A stretch of DNA of 27,277 nucleotides. Origin: JBARRO01 sp049644265. GTDB lineage: Bacteria; Bacteroidota; Ignavibacteria; UBA10030. This document shows, piece by piece, positions 1 to 7,568 of this stretch. Each line of letters starts with the position of its first letter. Position 1 is the stretch's first letter. The notes under the pieces were generated by a model. That model saw only the letters and a list, made by a program, of their open reading frames with translations, made no database searches and was not told the origin of the DNA. The stretch covers positions 1-27,277 of the forward strand of contig JBARRO010000260.1 in NCBI GenBank assembly GCA_049644265.1, written 5' to 3'. The position numbers and the translations under genes are program-made.

Positions 1-47
1 ATTCCAACATTCCATTATTCCACATTCCAACGTTCCATTTTTCCTAC
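1..47. repeat. Degenerate ATTCCAAC-type tandem repeat, continuing past the window edge or ending there
   Basis: Six degenerate 7-8 base units: ATTCCAAC, ATTCCATT, ATTCCAC, ATTCCAAC, GTTCCATT, TTTCCTAC. It is the same family and the same orientation as the repeat at 1506-1560 but less regular. The last unit includes the complement of the ugd stop codon (44-46), so the array directly abuts and slightly enters the gene's 3' end. The left end cannot be determined because the window starts inside it. Confidence 0.75.
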
Positions 48-1351
48 TCCCCCCTCCTCCCAATCCCATAATACACAAATCCTCTTTCCTTCATTTCTTT
101 CGGGTCATAAATGTTCCTTCCGTCAAAAATCACGGGGGTCTTCATGAGCTTCTTCATTTTGTCGAAATCCGGACGACGGAACTCGTTCCACTCCGTCACG
201 ATAAGCAGAGCTTCCGCGCCCTTCAGTGCCTCGTAGTTGCTCTCGTGGAACTCGACCTTGCCGTCGAAAATGGTTCGCGCCCGGTTCACGGCAACGGGGT
301 CATGCGCCCTGACTTTCACGCCCGATTCAATCAGACTGTTGATGATGGCAACAGACGGCGCGTCGCGCATATCGTCCGTTTGCGGCTTGAACGCCAGTCC
401 CCAGAGTGCAACGACTTTGTTCTGAAGCTGATTGTTGAAATGACGGTTGAGTTTCTTGATGAGCACTCTTTTTTGGCGTTCATTGATTTCGTCAACCGCC
501 CGCAGGATCTTGAACTCGTACTCGTGTTCATGGGCCGTCTTGATGAGAGCCTTCACATCCTTGGGAAAGCACGAACCTCCATATCCTACTCCCGCAAAGA
601 GGAACTGCTGGCCGATACGCGGGTCGCTGCCCATTCCTTTGCGGATAAGGTCAACATCCCCACCCACCTTTTCACAAAGATTTGCGAGCTCGTTCATGAA
701 TGAGATTTTCGTCGCAAGGAACGCGTTGGCCGCATACTTGGTCATTTCAGCGCTTCGTTCATCCATCACAAGAACAGGGTTGCCGGTCCGGATAAATGGG
801 GCATACAGCTCCGACATGACGGTGATCGCCTTCCTGCTTTTCGTCCCGATAACAATGCGATCGGGTTTCAGAGAGTCCTGCAGGGCCGATCCTTCCTTGA
901 GAAATTCCGGATTCGCTACCACCTCGACTTCGTGGCGGCCTTTCTTGCGCAGGACCTGGCGGATTCTGTCAACGGTACCAACAGGGACAGTACTTTTGCT
1001 GACGATGATTTTCTCGCCCGTGATCATGTCCGCGATATTCTCCGCAACCTTAAGCACGTGACTCAAATCGGCTGAACCGTCCTCCGACTGGGGAGTGGGA
1101 AGACAAAGGAAAATTACCTCACTTTTCTCGACGGCATTCCTCAGGTTCGTGGTGAATTCGAGTCTCGCATCCTGGACATTTTTTCGCACCATTTCTTCCA
1201 GACCCGGCTCATAGATCGGGATGTTCCCTTTTTTCAGCGTATTGATCTTCTTCTCGTCGATGTCCATGCAAATGACGTGATTGCCTGAGTCCGCGAAACA
1301 GGCTCCCTGCACAAGACCGACGTACCCGGTGCCGATAATGGAGATTTTCAT
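44..1351 (-). CDS. ugd: Ugd, UDP-glucose 6-dehydrogenase
   Basis: Oxidises UDP-glucose to UDP-glucuronic acid in two NAD-dependent steps. The 435-residue protein is complete: NAD-binding GTGYVG (7-12), FLCLPTP near 81-87, SKSTVPVGT (118-126), NPEFLKEG (147-154), the central-domain helix with TKYAANAFLATKISFMNE (204-221), the active-site Cys261 in GYGGSCFPKD, and GLAFKPQTDDMRDAP in the C-terminal domain. The match is to UDP-glucose dehydrogenases, not the WbpO/TviB HexNAc dehydrogenases. It follows the initiating transferase after 243 nt and therefore may be transcribed separately, although I see no clear promoter. Tandem ATTCCAAC-type repeats stand on both sides, the downstream one running into the stop codon. 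The ATG at 1351 has no clear Shine-Dalgarno sequence. Confidence 0.95.
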   Translation of the reverse strand: MKISIIGTGYVGLVQGACFADSGNHVICMDIDEKKINTLKKGNIPIYEPGLEEMVRKNVQDARLEFTTNLRNAVEKSEVIFLCLPTPQSEDGSADLSHVLKVAENIADMITGEKIIVSKSTVPVGTVDRIRQVLRKKGRHEVEVVANPEFLKEGSALQDSLKPDRIVIGTKSRKAITVMSELYAPFIRTGNPVLVMDERSAEMTKYAANAFLATKISFMNELANLCEKVGGDVDLIRKGMGSDPRIGQQFLFAGVGYGGSCFPKDVKALIKTAHEHEYEFKILRAVDEINERQKRVLIKKLNRHFNNQLQNKVVALWGLAFKPQTDDMRDAPSVAIINSLIESGVKVRAHDPVAVNRARTIFDGKVEFHESNYEALKGAEALLIVTEWNEFRRPDFDKMKKLMKTPVIFDGRNIYDPKEMKERGFVYYGIGRRGE

Positions 1352-1505
1352 TGTTCGAGGTTAGGACTTAAGATGTGACTATTGGGATCGCATTTCTGAT
1401 GGGAAAAGGTACGGAGAAAAACGGGTAAAAGGAAATAATCCGGAGGTAGTGAAAAGGAGTGCAAATACATCTGAAAAGGAACACTACAGCTGGCTCAAAT
1501 CAGAG

Positions 1506-1560
1506 ATTCCATCATTCCAACATTCCATCATTCCAACATTCCATCATTCCAACATTCCAG
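1506..1560. repeat. Tandem 16-bp repeat (ATTCCATC-ATTCCAAC)
   Basis: Three exact copies of the 16-base unit ATTCCATCATTCCAAC at 1506-1553 plus a partial fourth unit (ATTCCAG) to 1560. Each unit is itself two near-identical 8-mers of the form ATTCCAWC. It lies in the 243-nt gap between the initiating transferase gene and ugd. The rest of the gap is an A-rich stretch towards ugd (about 1400-1490) and a pyrimidine-rich stretch towards 1595; I see no RNA gene or hairpin terminator in it. Confidence 0.9.
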
Positions 1561-1594
1561 TACCCCTCTGCTCCCCTTCTTCTCTGCACCCCTG

Positions 1595-3103
1595 CTAATA
1601 CGCGCCTTTCCCGAACAACACCACCGGAATCGTCGCGAAGAGGATCTCGAGGTCAAACAGGAAGGATTGATTCTCAACGTAATACAGGTCGAGCAGGACC
1701 ATCTCGCGGAAACCGATGTTGCTTCTGCCGGACACCTGCCAGAGGCCGGTCATGCCGGGTTTCACCTTTGCACGATCCTTGATGGAACTCCAGAATTCCT
1801 GGCCTTCGTTCAGTCTCTCATAATCGCCGACGGGCAGGGGCCGGGGACCAACGAGGCTCATGTTTCCGATGAGCACATTGAACAGTTGCGGGAGTTCGTC
1901 GATGCTGAACTTGCGAATAAACCTGCCCACTCGTGTCATCCGGGGATCGTCCCGAATCTTGAACAGCGCGCCGTCGGATTCGTTTTGGCGGAACAGGCCC
2001 GCTTTCATTTCATCGGCATTCTTGACCATACTCCGGAATTTGTAGAAATGGAAAATCTTCCCGTTCTTCAGCGCCGCACGGCGTTGTTTGAAAAAGACCG
2101 GGAATCCGGACTCGAGCAGAATTGCCATCGAGGTCACAAAGAACACGGGCGTGAGCACCAGAATGAGGGTCGCGGATCCGACAACATCAAAAACCCGCTT
2201 GAGCACGTTGCGCCAATACTCGACGTTGTACCGCGGAGGCGAGTACATGGTAATGCCCGCGATGTCGTACACCCTTGCGAGCTGAAGCAGCTTGTCCGCC
2301 TCCGGGGAAAGCACTTTCAGCTTCACCCGTTGTTTTTTGCAGACGGGAACGAGGCTCGCATAGCCATTGGTAATCGCCGCGGGCGAAGGAATGAACACGC
2401 CGTCGATCCGTTCCTGCTTCATGATCGGACCGATGTCCGTGAACGGATATTGCGGAACAATCACGCCGCCGAGATATTTCGTCGCACGCGCAATTTTCTT
2501 GGAGACAATCCCTTTGATCTCATAGCCGAGCTCGGGAAAACCTTCGAATCGCTCAAACACGCTGATCTCGCGATCCCCGTATCCGACGAGGAGCACCCTG
2601 TGGATTCCATAACCGCGTTTCTGCATGAACAGATTGAAACGGTTGAGTGCAAATCGGCCGAGAAGAAACAGGATCGGGACTAACGCAAGAAAGACGGCAA
2701 GAAATCTGAGAGGAAAGTCGTTGCGCAGGAAGATTTGGAGCGGGGACAGGATGATGAGCGCAGCGTACACGTACGCTTTCCCCGCAAGATAATATTGTTT
2801 CCGTGTGTCGAGATGGAACGCCCCCCGGTACAACCCCACAACCATCCAAAATGAAACGATCACAAGGGAAGAAAAGAGGGTCAGTTTGACAAACACTTCA
2901 AGGGGGAAGGGGACGACGCCCGGAAGGAATTCGCGAAGATAATAGGCGAGCAAGCCGCTGAAGGCGATCCCCATTGCGTCGGTACTAAAGGCAACAAGGA
3001 TGAAGATATTGCGCCAATTTCTTCGAATCATTCGGTAGGTCCCAATTTCGAGTGACAACTTACTCTTAAGTTGCAAGAAAAACAATTCTGCAACCGTGAC
3101 CAT
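1595..3103 (-). CDS. Initiating undecaprenyl-phosphate sugar phosphotransferase (WbaP/PHPT family)
   Basis: Transfers a sugar 1-phosphate from a nucleotide sugar to undecaprenyl phosphate, starting the repeat unit. From 3103 it has 502 residues: about four N-terminal membrane helices, a CoA-binding-like domain with VLLVGYGDRE (about 170-179), a membrane re-entrant helix at KRVFDVVGSATLILVL (about 302-317) and the C-terminal catalytic domain. That domain carries FYKFRSM (353-359), the Asp-Glu motif IDELPQ (401-406), VGPRPL (418-423) and VKPGMTGLWQVSGR. Start choice: AGGA lies six bases before ATG 3103; ATG 3031 (MIRRNW) is a good alternative and gives a more usual family length. Longer starts (3193, 3502) overlap the WbuB-like gene. 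The sugar used cannot be read from sequence. It is the last gene of the main operon. Confidence 0.93.
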   Translation of the reverse strand: MVTVAELFFLQLKSKLSLEIGTYRMIRRNWRNIFILVAFSTDAMGIAFSGLLAYYLREFLPGVVPFPLEVFVKLTLFSSLVIVSFWMVVGLYRGAFHLDTRKQYYLAGKAYVYAALIILSPLQIFLRNDFPLRFLAVFLALVPILFLLGRFALNRFNLFMQKRGYGIHRVLLVGYGDREISVFERFEGFPELGYEIKGIVSKKIARATKYLGGVIVPQYPFTDIGPIMKQERIDGVFIPSPAAITNGYASLVPVCKKQRVKLKVLSPEADKLLQLARVYDIAGITMYSPPRYNVEYWRNVLKRVFDVVGSATLILVLTPVFFVTSMAILLESGFPVFFKQRRAALKNGKIFHFYKFRSMVKNADEMKAGLFRQNESDGALFKIRDDPRMTRVGRFIRKFSIDELPQLFNVLIGNMSLVGPRPLPVGDYERLNEGQEFWSSIKDRAKVKPGMTGLWQVSGRSNIGFREMVLLDLYYVENQSFLFDLEILFATIPVVLFGKGAY

Positions 3104-3131
3104 GGTCAATCCTAACAACGGGAAACCCGTC

Positions 3132-4382
3132 TCAAAATCGCCCGGAGTCCGGAGGAGGTTGAAGAAAATGGCCCAGATTCTCAACAAACGCATCCGCCTC
3201 AACACTCCGCAAGTGTTTGGAGGCGTATCGCCTGCCGCAGCGGGCAAACTCCAGCCGTGCGGCCGGATCGTCCATGAGGCGCCTAATGGCCGCGGCCAAT
3301 ATGGGGGGGTGTTCGGGAGGAACCACAATTCCCGACCCGGAAGCCGCGATGAGCTTTTCTGCCTCGCCACCTTGCCCGCCAAAGACGATCGGTTTTCCTG
3401 CAGCCATGTACTCAAGAAGCTTGGACGGGCGGGCGGTCTGGAAAATCGGCTCGGTCCGCAGTTGTGCCCAGAAGATGTCGGCGGTTTGGTAGTACGCGGC
3501 AAGTTTGTCCTGAGGGAGGTACCCCGTCAGTTCCACCAGTCCTGCCGAAACAGAACTGATTCGTTCCTCAATTCTGGATTTCTCGACGCCGTCTCCTATG
3601 ATGACACCTCGAACGTTCACCCCGTCGGCATGAAGCAACGCGAGCGCATCGATCAGCGTTGCAACATTCTGCGGATAGCCCAACAAGCCCGCGTAGACAA
3701 CTGTCACAGGGTTGCCGGCTGCCTTCCCCGTTTGAACCCGATTCAGTTGCTCGAAGAGCCCGTCGTCCACGCCGTTCTCGTGGAGCAGGGTCGATCCCGT
3801 GCCCCGGAATTCTTCGACATACGTTTTTTGGCGTTCGTTGGAGGTGACAACAACGTCAGCCTTTGTGACGGCCCATTTCATCATCGACGCCAGGGCACGT
3901 CCCACCGCGGCGACAATTCTGGACTTGAACACCGTGAGATAGTCCCAGGTAAGGTCTCTGACGTCGAGGACGTAGCGGGCACGAAGAATTGCCGAGCACA
4001 CCAACCCGCTCACCGCGAGAAACATAAACGGAATGGACACGACAAGAACGCGGGGCCTGCCAAGCGCAAGCGCCGTCAGGAACGCCAGAAATGAATACAC
4101 GCCTTCGCTGAGAATCCGAACGAATGGATGACGGGATCTGTAAAACCATGGCCGCAGGTAGATGACGCGAATTCCGGCGACCTCTTTCTTCATCAGCAGT
4201 CCGGAGAATCCTTCATACATCATCCTCTGGGGGTAATGCGGGAATGGGGCAACAACGCGAACGTTGTACCCTTTTCGGGCGAATGCTGCCGCAACCGCCG
4301 CCATTCGTTTTGCGGGGGCAAACGTCTCCGGGGGAAAATGTGAGGTGAGAATGACAACGCGGCCAGGTCGCTCGAAACTCAT
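3132..4382 (-). CDS. WbuB-like GT4-family glycosyltransferase
   Basis: A 416-residue GT-B glycosyltransferase. The N-terminus VVILTSHFPPETFAPAKRM with APFPHYP at about 45-51 is characteristic of WbuB-type enzymes, which commonly add the second sugar (often an N-acetyl-6-deoxyhexosamine such as FucNAc). A hydrophobic segment near 95-135 (FLAFLTALALG, VSIPFMFLAVSGLVCSAIL) suggests membrane association. The C-terminal half has VVYAGLLGYPQNV, ADIFWAQLR, RPSKLLEYMAAGKPIVF and GGQGGEAEKLI, with the conserved E in KLLEYMA. The donor is unknown. Context: after the SDR gene and just before the initiating transferase gene, the usual place for an early-acting transferase. ATG 4382 has no strong ribosome-binding site. 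Confidence 0.91.
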   Translation of the reverse strand: MSFERPGRVVILTSHFPPETFAPAKRMAAVAAAFARKGYNVRVVAPFPHYPQRMMYEGFSGLLMKKEVAGIRVIYLRPWFYRSRHPFVRILSEGVYSFLAFLTALALGRPRVLVVSIPFMFLAVSGLVCSAILRARYVLDVRDLTWDYLTVFKSRIVAAVGRALASMMKWAVTKADVVVTSNERQKTYVEEFRGTGSTLLHENGVDDGLFEQLNRVQTGKAAGNPVTVVYAGLLGYPQNVATLIDALALLHADGVNVRGVIIGDGVEKSRIEERISSVSAGLVELTGYLPQDKLAAYYQTADIFWAQLRTEPIFQTARPSKLLEYMAAGKPIVFGGQGGEAEKLIAASGSGIVVPPEHPPILAAAIRRLMDDPAARLEFARCGRRYASKHLRSVEADAFVENLGHFLQPPPDSGRF

Positions 4383-4421
4383 CGGATTACTGTGCAGGCA
4401 AGGTGGAAACCGGGAAGAACA

Positions 4422-5387
4422 TTAATACAGGTCCCCCCCGCATTCGCGCTTCCAGTCCTCCATACCCTGATGGAGGTCAAACGAGAATGCAAACCCGGAC
4501 CTCAGAAGCGCAGACGGAACAATATTGGTCGATTCGTACAATTTCTCGACACGACGATGGTGAATAGGGTTGGGCAGAATCTTTGCAAGCCATTCAAACA
4601 AGAATGACAACATCCAGGTGAGACGGAATGGCAAAATCAACCAGGCCCTGGATACCCCCATCGTATCCGCAAGAGCGTCGCAAATGTCTTTGATCGTGAG
4701 GGTTCGCGGAATCGCCAGATTATGAATGGTTTCCCGGGGGCTCTTCACACAGAAAAAATGAATCGCGGCTGCAACGTCCTTGACATAGATGCTTGCCTTG
4801 ATCGTCGTCGTGCGGCCGACGTAGGCGAACGCTCTTTTTTTCAACGCCCGATACAGCCGGGTGTAGTTTCCGTTTTCATGCTTGCCGAACACGACAGCCG
4901 GGCGAAGGATGTACAGACTGTTCTTCCCGCCGGCGTTTCTCCACAGCAGGCATTCCTTCTCGCCCAGGAGTTTTGAAATCCCGTACCCGGTGTCCGGACA
5001 TGTCGGCGAGTCCTCTGTCATGGGTTCGTCCGATGCACGGAACACCATCATCGTGCTGACAAACACCATTTTTCTGATGGAATGGGCGCGGGCAAAATCG
5101 CAGACGTGTTTCGCCCCGACGAAGTTGGTCGCAAAGTACTCATCATACGGATACCCCGGTTCCTTGCACAGCGCCGCAAGATTGACGACGATATCGCAAT
5201 CCTTCACCGGGGCTTCAAAAGGCTTCCGGATGTCGCACGGGATGTACACAACCTCGTTGCCGGAGACACGGGGGGGAACCAGGTCCAGAACGTAGATTTT
5301 CGCGAACGTCTTTCTGCGAATGAACTCCTCGATTGTATGCGTACCGATGAAGCCGGACCCTCCCACCAGAACAATGTTCTTTTTCAT
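4422..5387 (-). CDS. NAD-dependent epimerase/reductase (extended SDR)
   Basis: A 321-residue sugar-nucleotide SDR. The start at 5387 (MKKNIVLVGG) overlaps the GT4 stop as ATGA; the longer frame to 5465 is inside the GT4 gene. GGSGFIG (9-15) binds the dinucleotide, VVNLAAL lies near 67-73, FVSTMMVF is near 109-116 and the catalytic pair is Y135-x3-K139 (YGISK). The C-terminal region contains a hydrophobic stretch LPFRLTWMLSFLFEWLAKILP, which resembles WbpV-like C4-reductases that work beside an initiating transferase. That would reduce a UDP-4-keto-6-deoxy-HexNAc to UDP-QuiNAc or UDP-FucNAc, but epimerisation or another SDR reaction cannot be excluded. It is followed after 39 nt by a WbuB-like GT4 gene, in line with that reading. 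Confidence 0.83.
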   Translation of the reverse strand: MKKNIVLVGGSGFIGTHTIEEFIRRKTFAKIYVLDLVPPRVSGNEVVYIPCDIRKPFEAPVKDCDIVVNLAALCKEPGYPYDEYFATNFVGAKHVCDFARAHSIRKMVFVSTMMVFRASDEPMTEDSPTCPDTGYGISKLLGEKECLLWRNAGGKNSLYILRPAVVFGKHENGNYTRLYRALKKRAFAYVGRTTTIKASIYVKDVAAAIHFFCVKSPRETIHNLAIPRTLTIKDICDALADTMGVSRAWLILPFRLTWMLSFLFEWLAKILPNPIHHRRVEKLYESTNIVPSALLRSGFAFSFDLHQGMEDWKRECGGDLY

Positions 5388-6544
5388 GCTCCTGCCACAT
5401 CCCTTCCTGTTGACGGCCCGTTCGAAGCGACGGAGGCGAGGAACGAGAATGTTTCCCCGGCACATCGTTCCCAGGAGAACTGGCTTGCGTATTCAAGCGC
5501 CTTGCGTGCACACGTCCGGCGCAGGTCGGGAGATTGGATCAATTGTCGCACGGCCGTGGCAATGTCATCGGGTTGTTCGGGGTCAAAGTACACGCCCGCA
5601 TCACCCAGAACTTCCGGCATCGGCCCCCTTCGGGAGCAGGCAATCGGCAACCCGGAAGCCATCGCTTCGCGAAGAATGTTGGGAAGGTTTTCGCAACTTG
5701 AAGCGAAAATAAAAATGTCGGCATTGTGGTAGAGAATATGCAATTCGTTGTACGGCACCGCCTCCCGGTATCGAATAAACTTTCGCTGCGGATCGACCCG
5801 GTCAAGGGTTTCGTTCAACCGTTTGAGTGCGGGGGCATATGCAGGACCGACAAGGTCGAGCTCGACAGGAATGCCTTCATTCCGCAAACGGGCAATCGCC
5901 TCACACACATGCCATTGATGTTTGTAAAGGTTCACGATCGAGACATAGAGACAGCGGATAACACCCTTGCCTTGCTCTGTTCTTTCTGCAGGTTTCGCAT
6001 CCTGCCTGAAGCGTTCGGAAATTCCGTGCGGAATCATCGCAACTTCCCCCCTCAGGTTGCCGATCCTCGCGGTCACAGTTTCCCGAGCAACGTTCGAAAG
6101 AAAAATGACACCCGACGCCCGTTTCATGGATGCGGCCTGGGTTCTTTCCAGGATCAGGTACCGGAGATACCGGAAGGATGGCCGGAACCTCCGTCGCTCC
6201 GGAATATCGAACGGGAGAAGATTGCGGAACATCGTCACGTACGGCCGGAACCCTCCGCTGTATGTTGCGCTCGGCACAAACAGGAGATCGCAGCTCTTCC
6301 GGGCGAGTCGTGTGAGGCGAAACTTTTGCCAGAAGATGCGGAACGGAAGTGAGCGATTGAGCAGCGGCTCATCTCTCCGGTCAAGCCATGGCCGTTCGGG
6401 GAGTTTTGCCAGCGTCCTTCCGTTGCTCCACACGATCACACGCTCGATTCCATGGTCTCCGGGATTCAGTGCCCCGATGATTTCAACGAGGTGCGTCAGC
6501 GCGCCGCCGCTGCGAATTGCCGAAGCGTCAATCCCGATTCGCAT
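5384..6544 (-). CDS. GT4-family glycosyltransferase
   Basis: A 386-residue GT-B enzyme starting at MRIGIDASAIRSGG; the frame continues upstream to 6724 but that part is the antisense-like shadow of wbpP. The N-terminal domain shows the G-G-A-L-T-H loop near residue 13 and FVPSATYSGG. The C-terminal domain has CLYVSIVNLYKHQW and FASSCENLPNILREAMASG with the E-x7-E catalytic/donor motif, then CSRRGPMPEVLGDAG. It would transfer a sugar from a nucleotide donor to the lipid-linked intermediate with retention. The gene overlaps wbpP by 17 nt upstream and the following SDR gene by 4 nt (ATGA), placing it firmly in the operon. The donor cannot be determined; UDP-GalNAc from the neighbouring epimerase is a possible but untested link. 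Confidence 0.9.
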   Translation of the reverse strand: MRIGIDASAIRSGGALTHLVEIIGALNPGDHGIERVIVWSNGRTLAKLPERPWLDRRDEPLLNRSLPFRIFWQKFRLTRLARKSCDLLFVPSATYSGGFRPYVTMFRNLLPFDIPERRRFRPSFRYLRYLILERTQAASMKRASGVIFLSNVARETVTARIGNLRGEVAMIPHGISERFRQDAKPAERTEQGKGVIRCLYVSIVNLYKHQWHVCEAIARLRNEGIPVELDLVGPAYAPALKRLNETLDRVDPQRKFIRYREAVPYNELHILYHNADIFIFASSCENLPNILREAMASGLPIACSRRGPMPEVLGDAGVYFDPEQPDDIATAVRQLIQSPDLRRTCARKALEYASQFSWERCAGETFSFLASVASNGPSTGRDVAGA

Positions 6545-7568
6545 GGCCGCTCTGCAGGTACCAGTCCAGGGAATGTTCGAGTCCGTCGCGAACCTTGTAT
6601 GCAGGCGCATACCCCAGAAGCCTGACGGCTTTCGAGATATCTGCATGGGAATGGCGGATATCGCCATTCCGAAAATCCCTGTACTCCGGACGAAAGTCCC
6701 GAAGATGAGGGAAACGGCCGACAAGCAGGGATCGCAGGAGCTCGAACAGGTCCTTCAGGCTCGTCTTCTCGCCAACGGCAACGTTGTAGATATGGTTCAC
6801 CGCGCGGGAATCCGTAACGACAGCCGCGAGCAGGTTCGCCTGAATCACATTCTCCACGTAGCTGAAATCACGGCTTGTCTCTCCGTCGCCGAAAATAACA
6901 ACCGGCTCGTTTCTGATCATGGATGCGATCCACCGGGGGATCACGGCGGCATATTCGCCGGCCGGGTCCTGTCGCGGCCCGAAGACATTGAAATACCGCA
7001 GCCCGATCACTTCCATGCCGTACGTCCGCGCAAACGTGCTGGCGTAGCGCTCGCCCGCCTGCTTGGTAACGGCGTACGGGGAGAGCGGGTTGCCGGTGAC
7101 GTCTTCCCGCTTGGGCAATGCTTCATGGTCCCCGTAGACTGAGGACGAAGACGCGAACAAAAACCTCTTTACACGACCGCCCTTTGCCGCCCAAAGAATG
7201 TTGAGAAATCCGTTGAGGTTATGGTCGTGCGTGCGGATGGGATTCTCCACGGAGCGCGGAACGCTGCCCAGGGCTGCCTGATGGAGAACATAGTCCACCC
7301 CCTCCACAGCCTTCATGCATGTTTCCAGGTTTCGAAGATCACCCTCGATGAACCGAAATCGTCGCCAGGCATCGGCACCCAGTTCCTTCCCGACCTCATC
7401 AAGATTCCGCCGTTTCCCTGTCAGAAAATTGTCAATACCGACTACATTCTGGTTCAGTGAAAGAAGCGATTGAAGGAGATTGGATCCAATAAATCCAGCA
7501 ACCCCTGTCACGAGCCACGTGCGGGGTTCGTTCTTCAAATCAGATTTCGTTTTTTCGTATGGACTCAT
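6528..7568 (-). CDS. wbpP: WbpP-like UDP-N-acetylglucosamine C4-epimerase
   Basis: Extended SDR of 346 residues that interconverts UDP-GlcNAc and UDP-GalNAc (or their uronic acids). The N-terminus SPYEKTKSDLKNEPRTW followed by TGVAGFIGSN (21-30) matches the extra N-terminal helix of WbpP/TviC. Other family blocks are VLHQAALGSVPRS (94-106), SSSSVYGDH, SPYAVTK with Y165-x3-K169, GLRYFNVFG and GDGETSRDF. The length equals P. aeruginosa WbpP within a few residues. The start at 7568 lies 29 nt inside the ATP-grasp gene; a longer frame to 7733 shows no homology. It would supply GalNAc units. A WbpO-type dehydrogenase, the usual partner for GalNAcA, is not present in the window. The stop overlaps the following GT4 gene by 17 nt. 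Confidence 0.92.
   Translation of the reverse strand: MSPYEKTKSDLKNEPRTWLVTGVAGFIGSNLLQSLLSLNQNVVGIDNFLTGKRRNLDEVGKELGADAWRRFRFIEGDLRNLETCMKAVEGVDYVLHQAALGSVPRSVENPIRTHDHNLNGFLNILWAAKGGRVKRFLFASSSSVYGDHEALPKREDVTGNPLSPYAVTKQAGERYASTFARTYGMEVIGLRYFNVFGPRQDPAGEYAAVIPRWIASMIRNEPVVIFGDGETSRDFSYVENVIQANLLAAVVTDSRAVNHIYNVAVGEKTSLKDLFELLRSLLVGRFPHLRDFRPEYRDFRNGDIRHSHADISKAVRLLGYAPAYKVRDGLEHSLDWYLQSGHANRD

Noticed and set aside
1435..1464. Possible sigma70-like promoter for ugd (TTGCAC, 18-nt spacer, GATTAT on the minus strand)
   Set aside because: Only 3 of 6 and 4 of 6 consensus bases match and the organism's promoter type is unknown; it may be chance in an A-rich gap.
1506..1560. CRISPR-like array
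   Set aside because: The 16-bp units are directly adjacent with no spacers and there are no cas genes; it is a simple tandem repeat.
1667..2683. Plus-strand open frame of 338 codons opposite the initiating transferase
   Set aside because: The minus strand carries an unmistakable WbaP-type catalytic domain here; the plus frame is a shadow.
3104..3502. N-terminal extension of the initiating transferase up to 3502
   Set aside because: It would overlap the WbuB-like gene by about 370 nt, and the extension is Pro/Arg/Ser-rich and unlike any membrane N-terminus.
5967..7142. Plus-strand open frame of 391 codons across the GT4 and wbpP genes
   Set aside because: It crosses two well-supported minus-strand genes, is rich in Arg/Pro/Ser as expected for a GC-rich shadow frame and has no domain signature.
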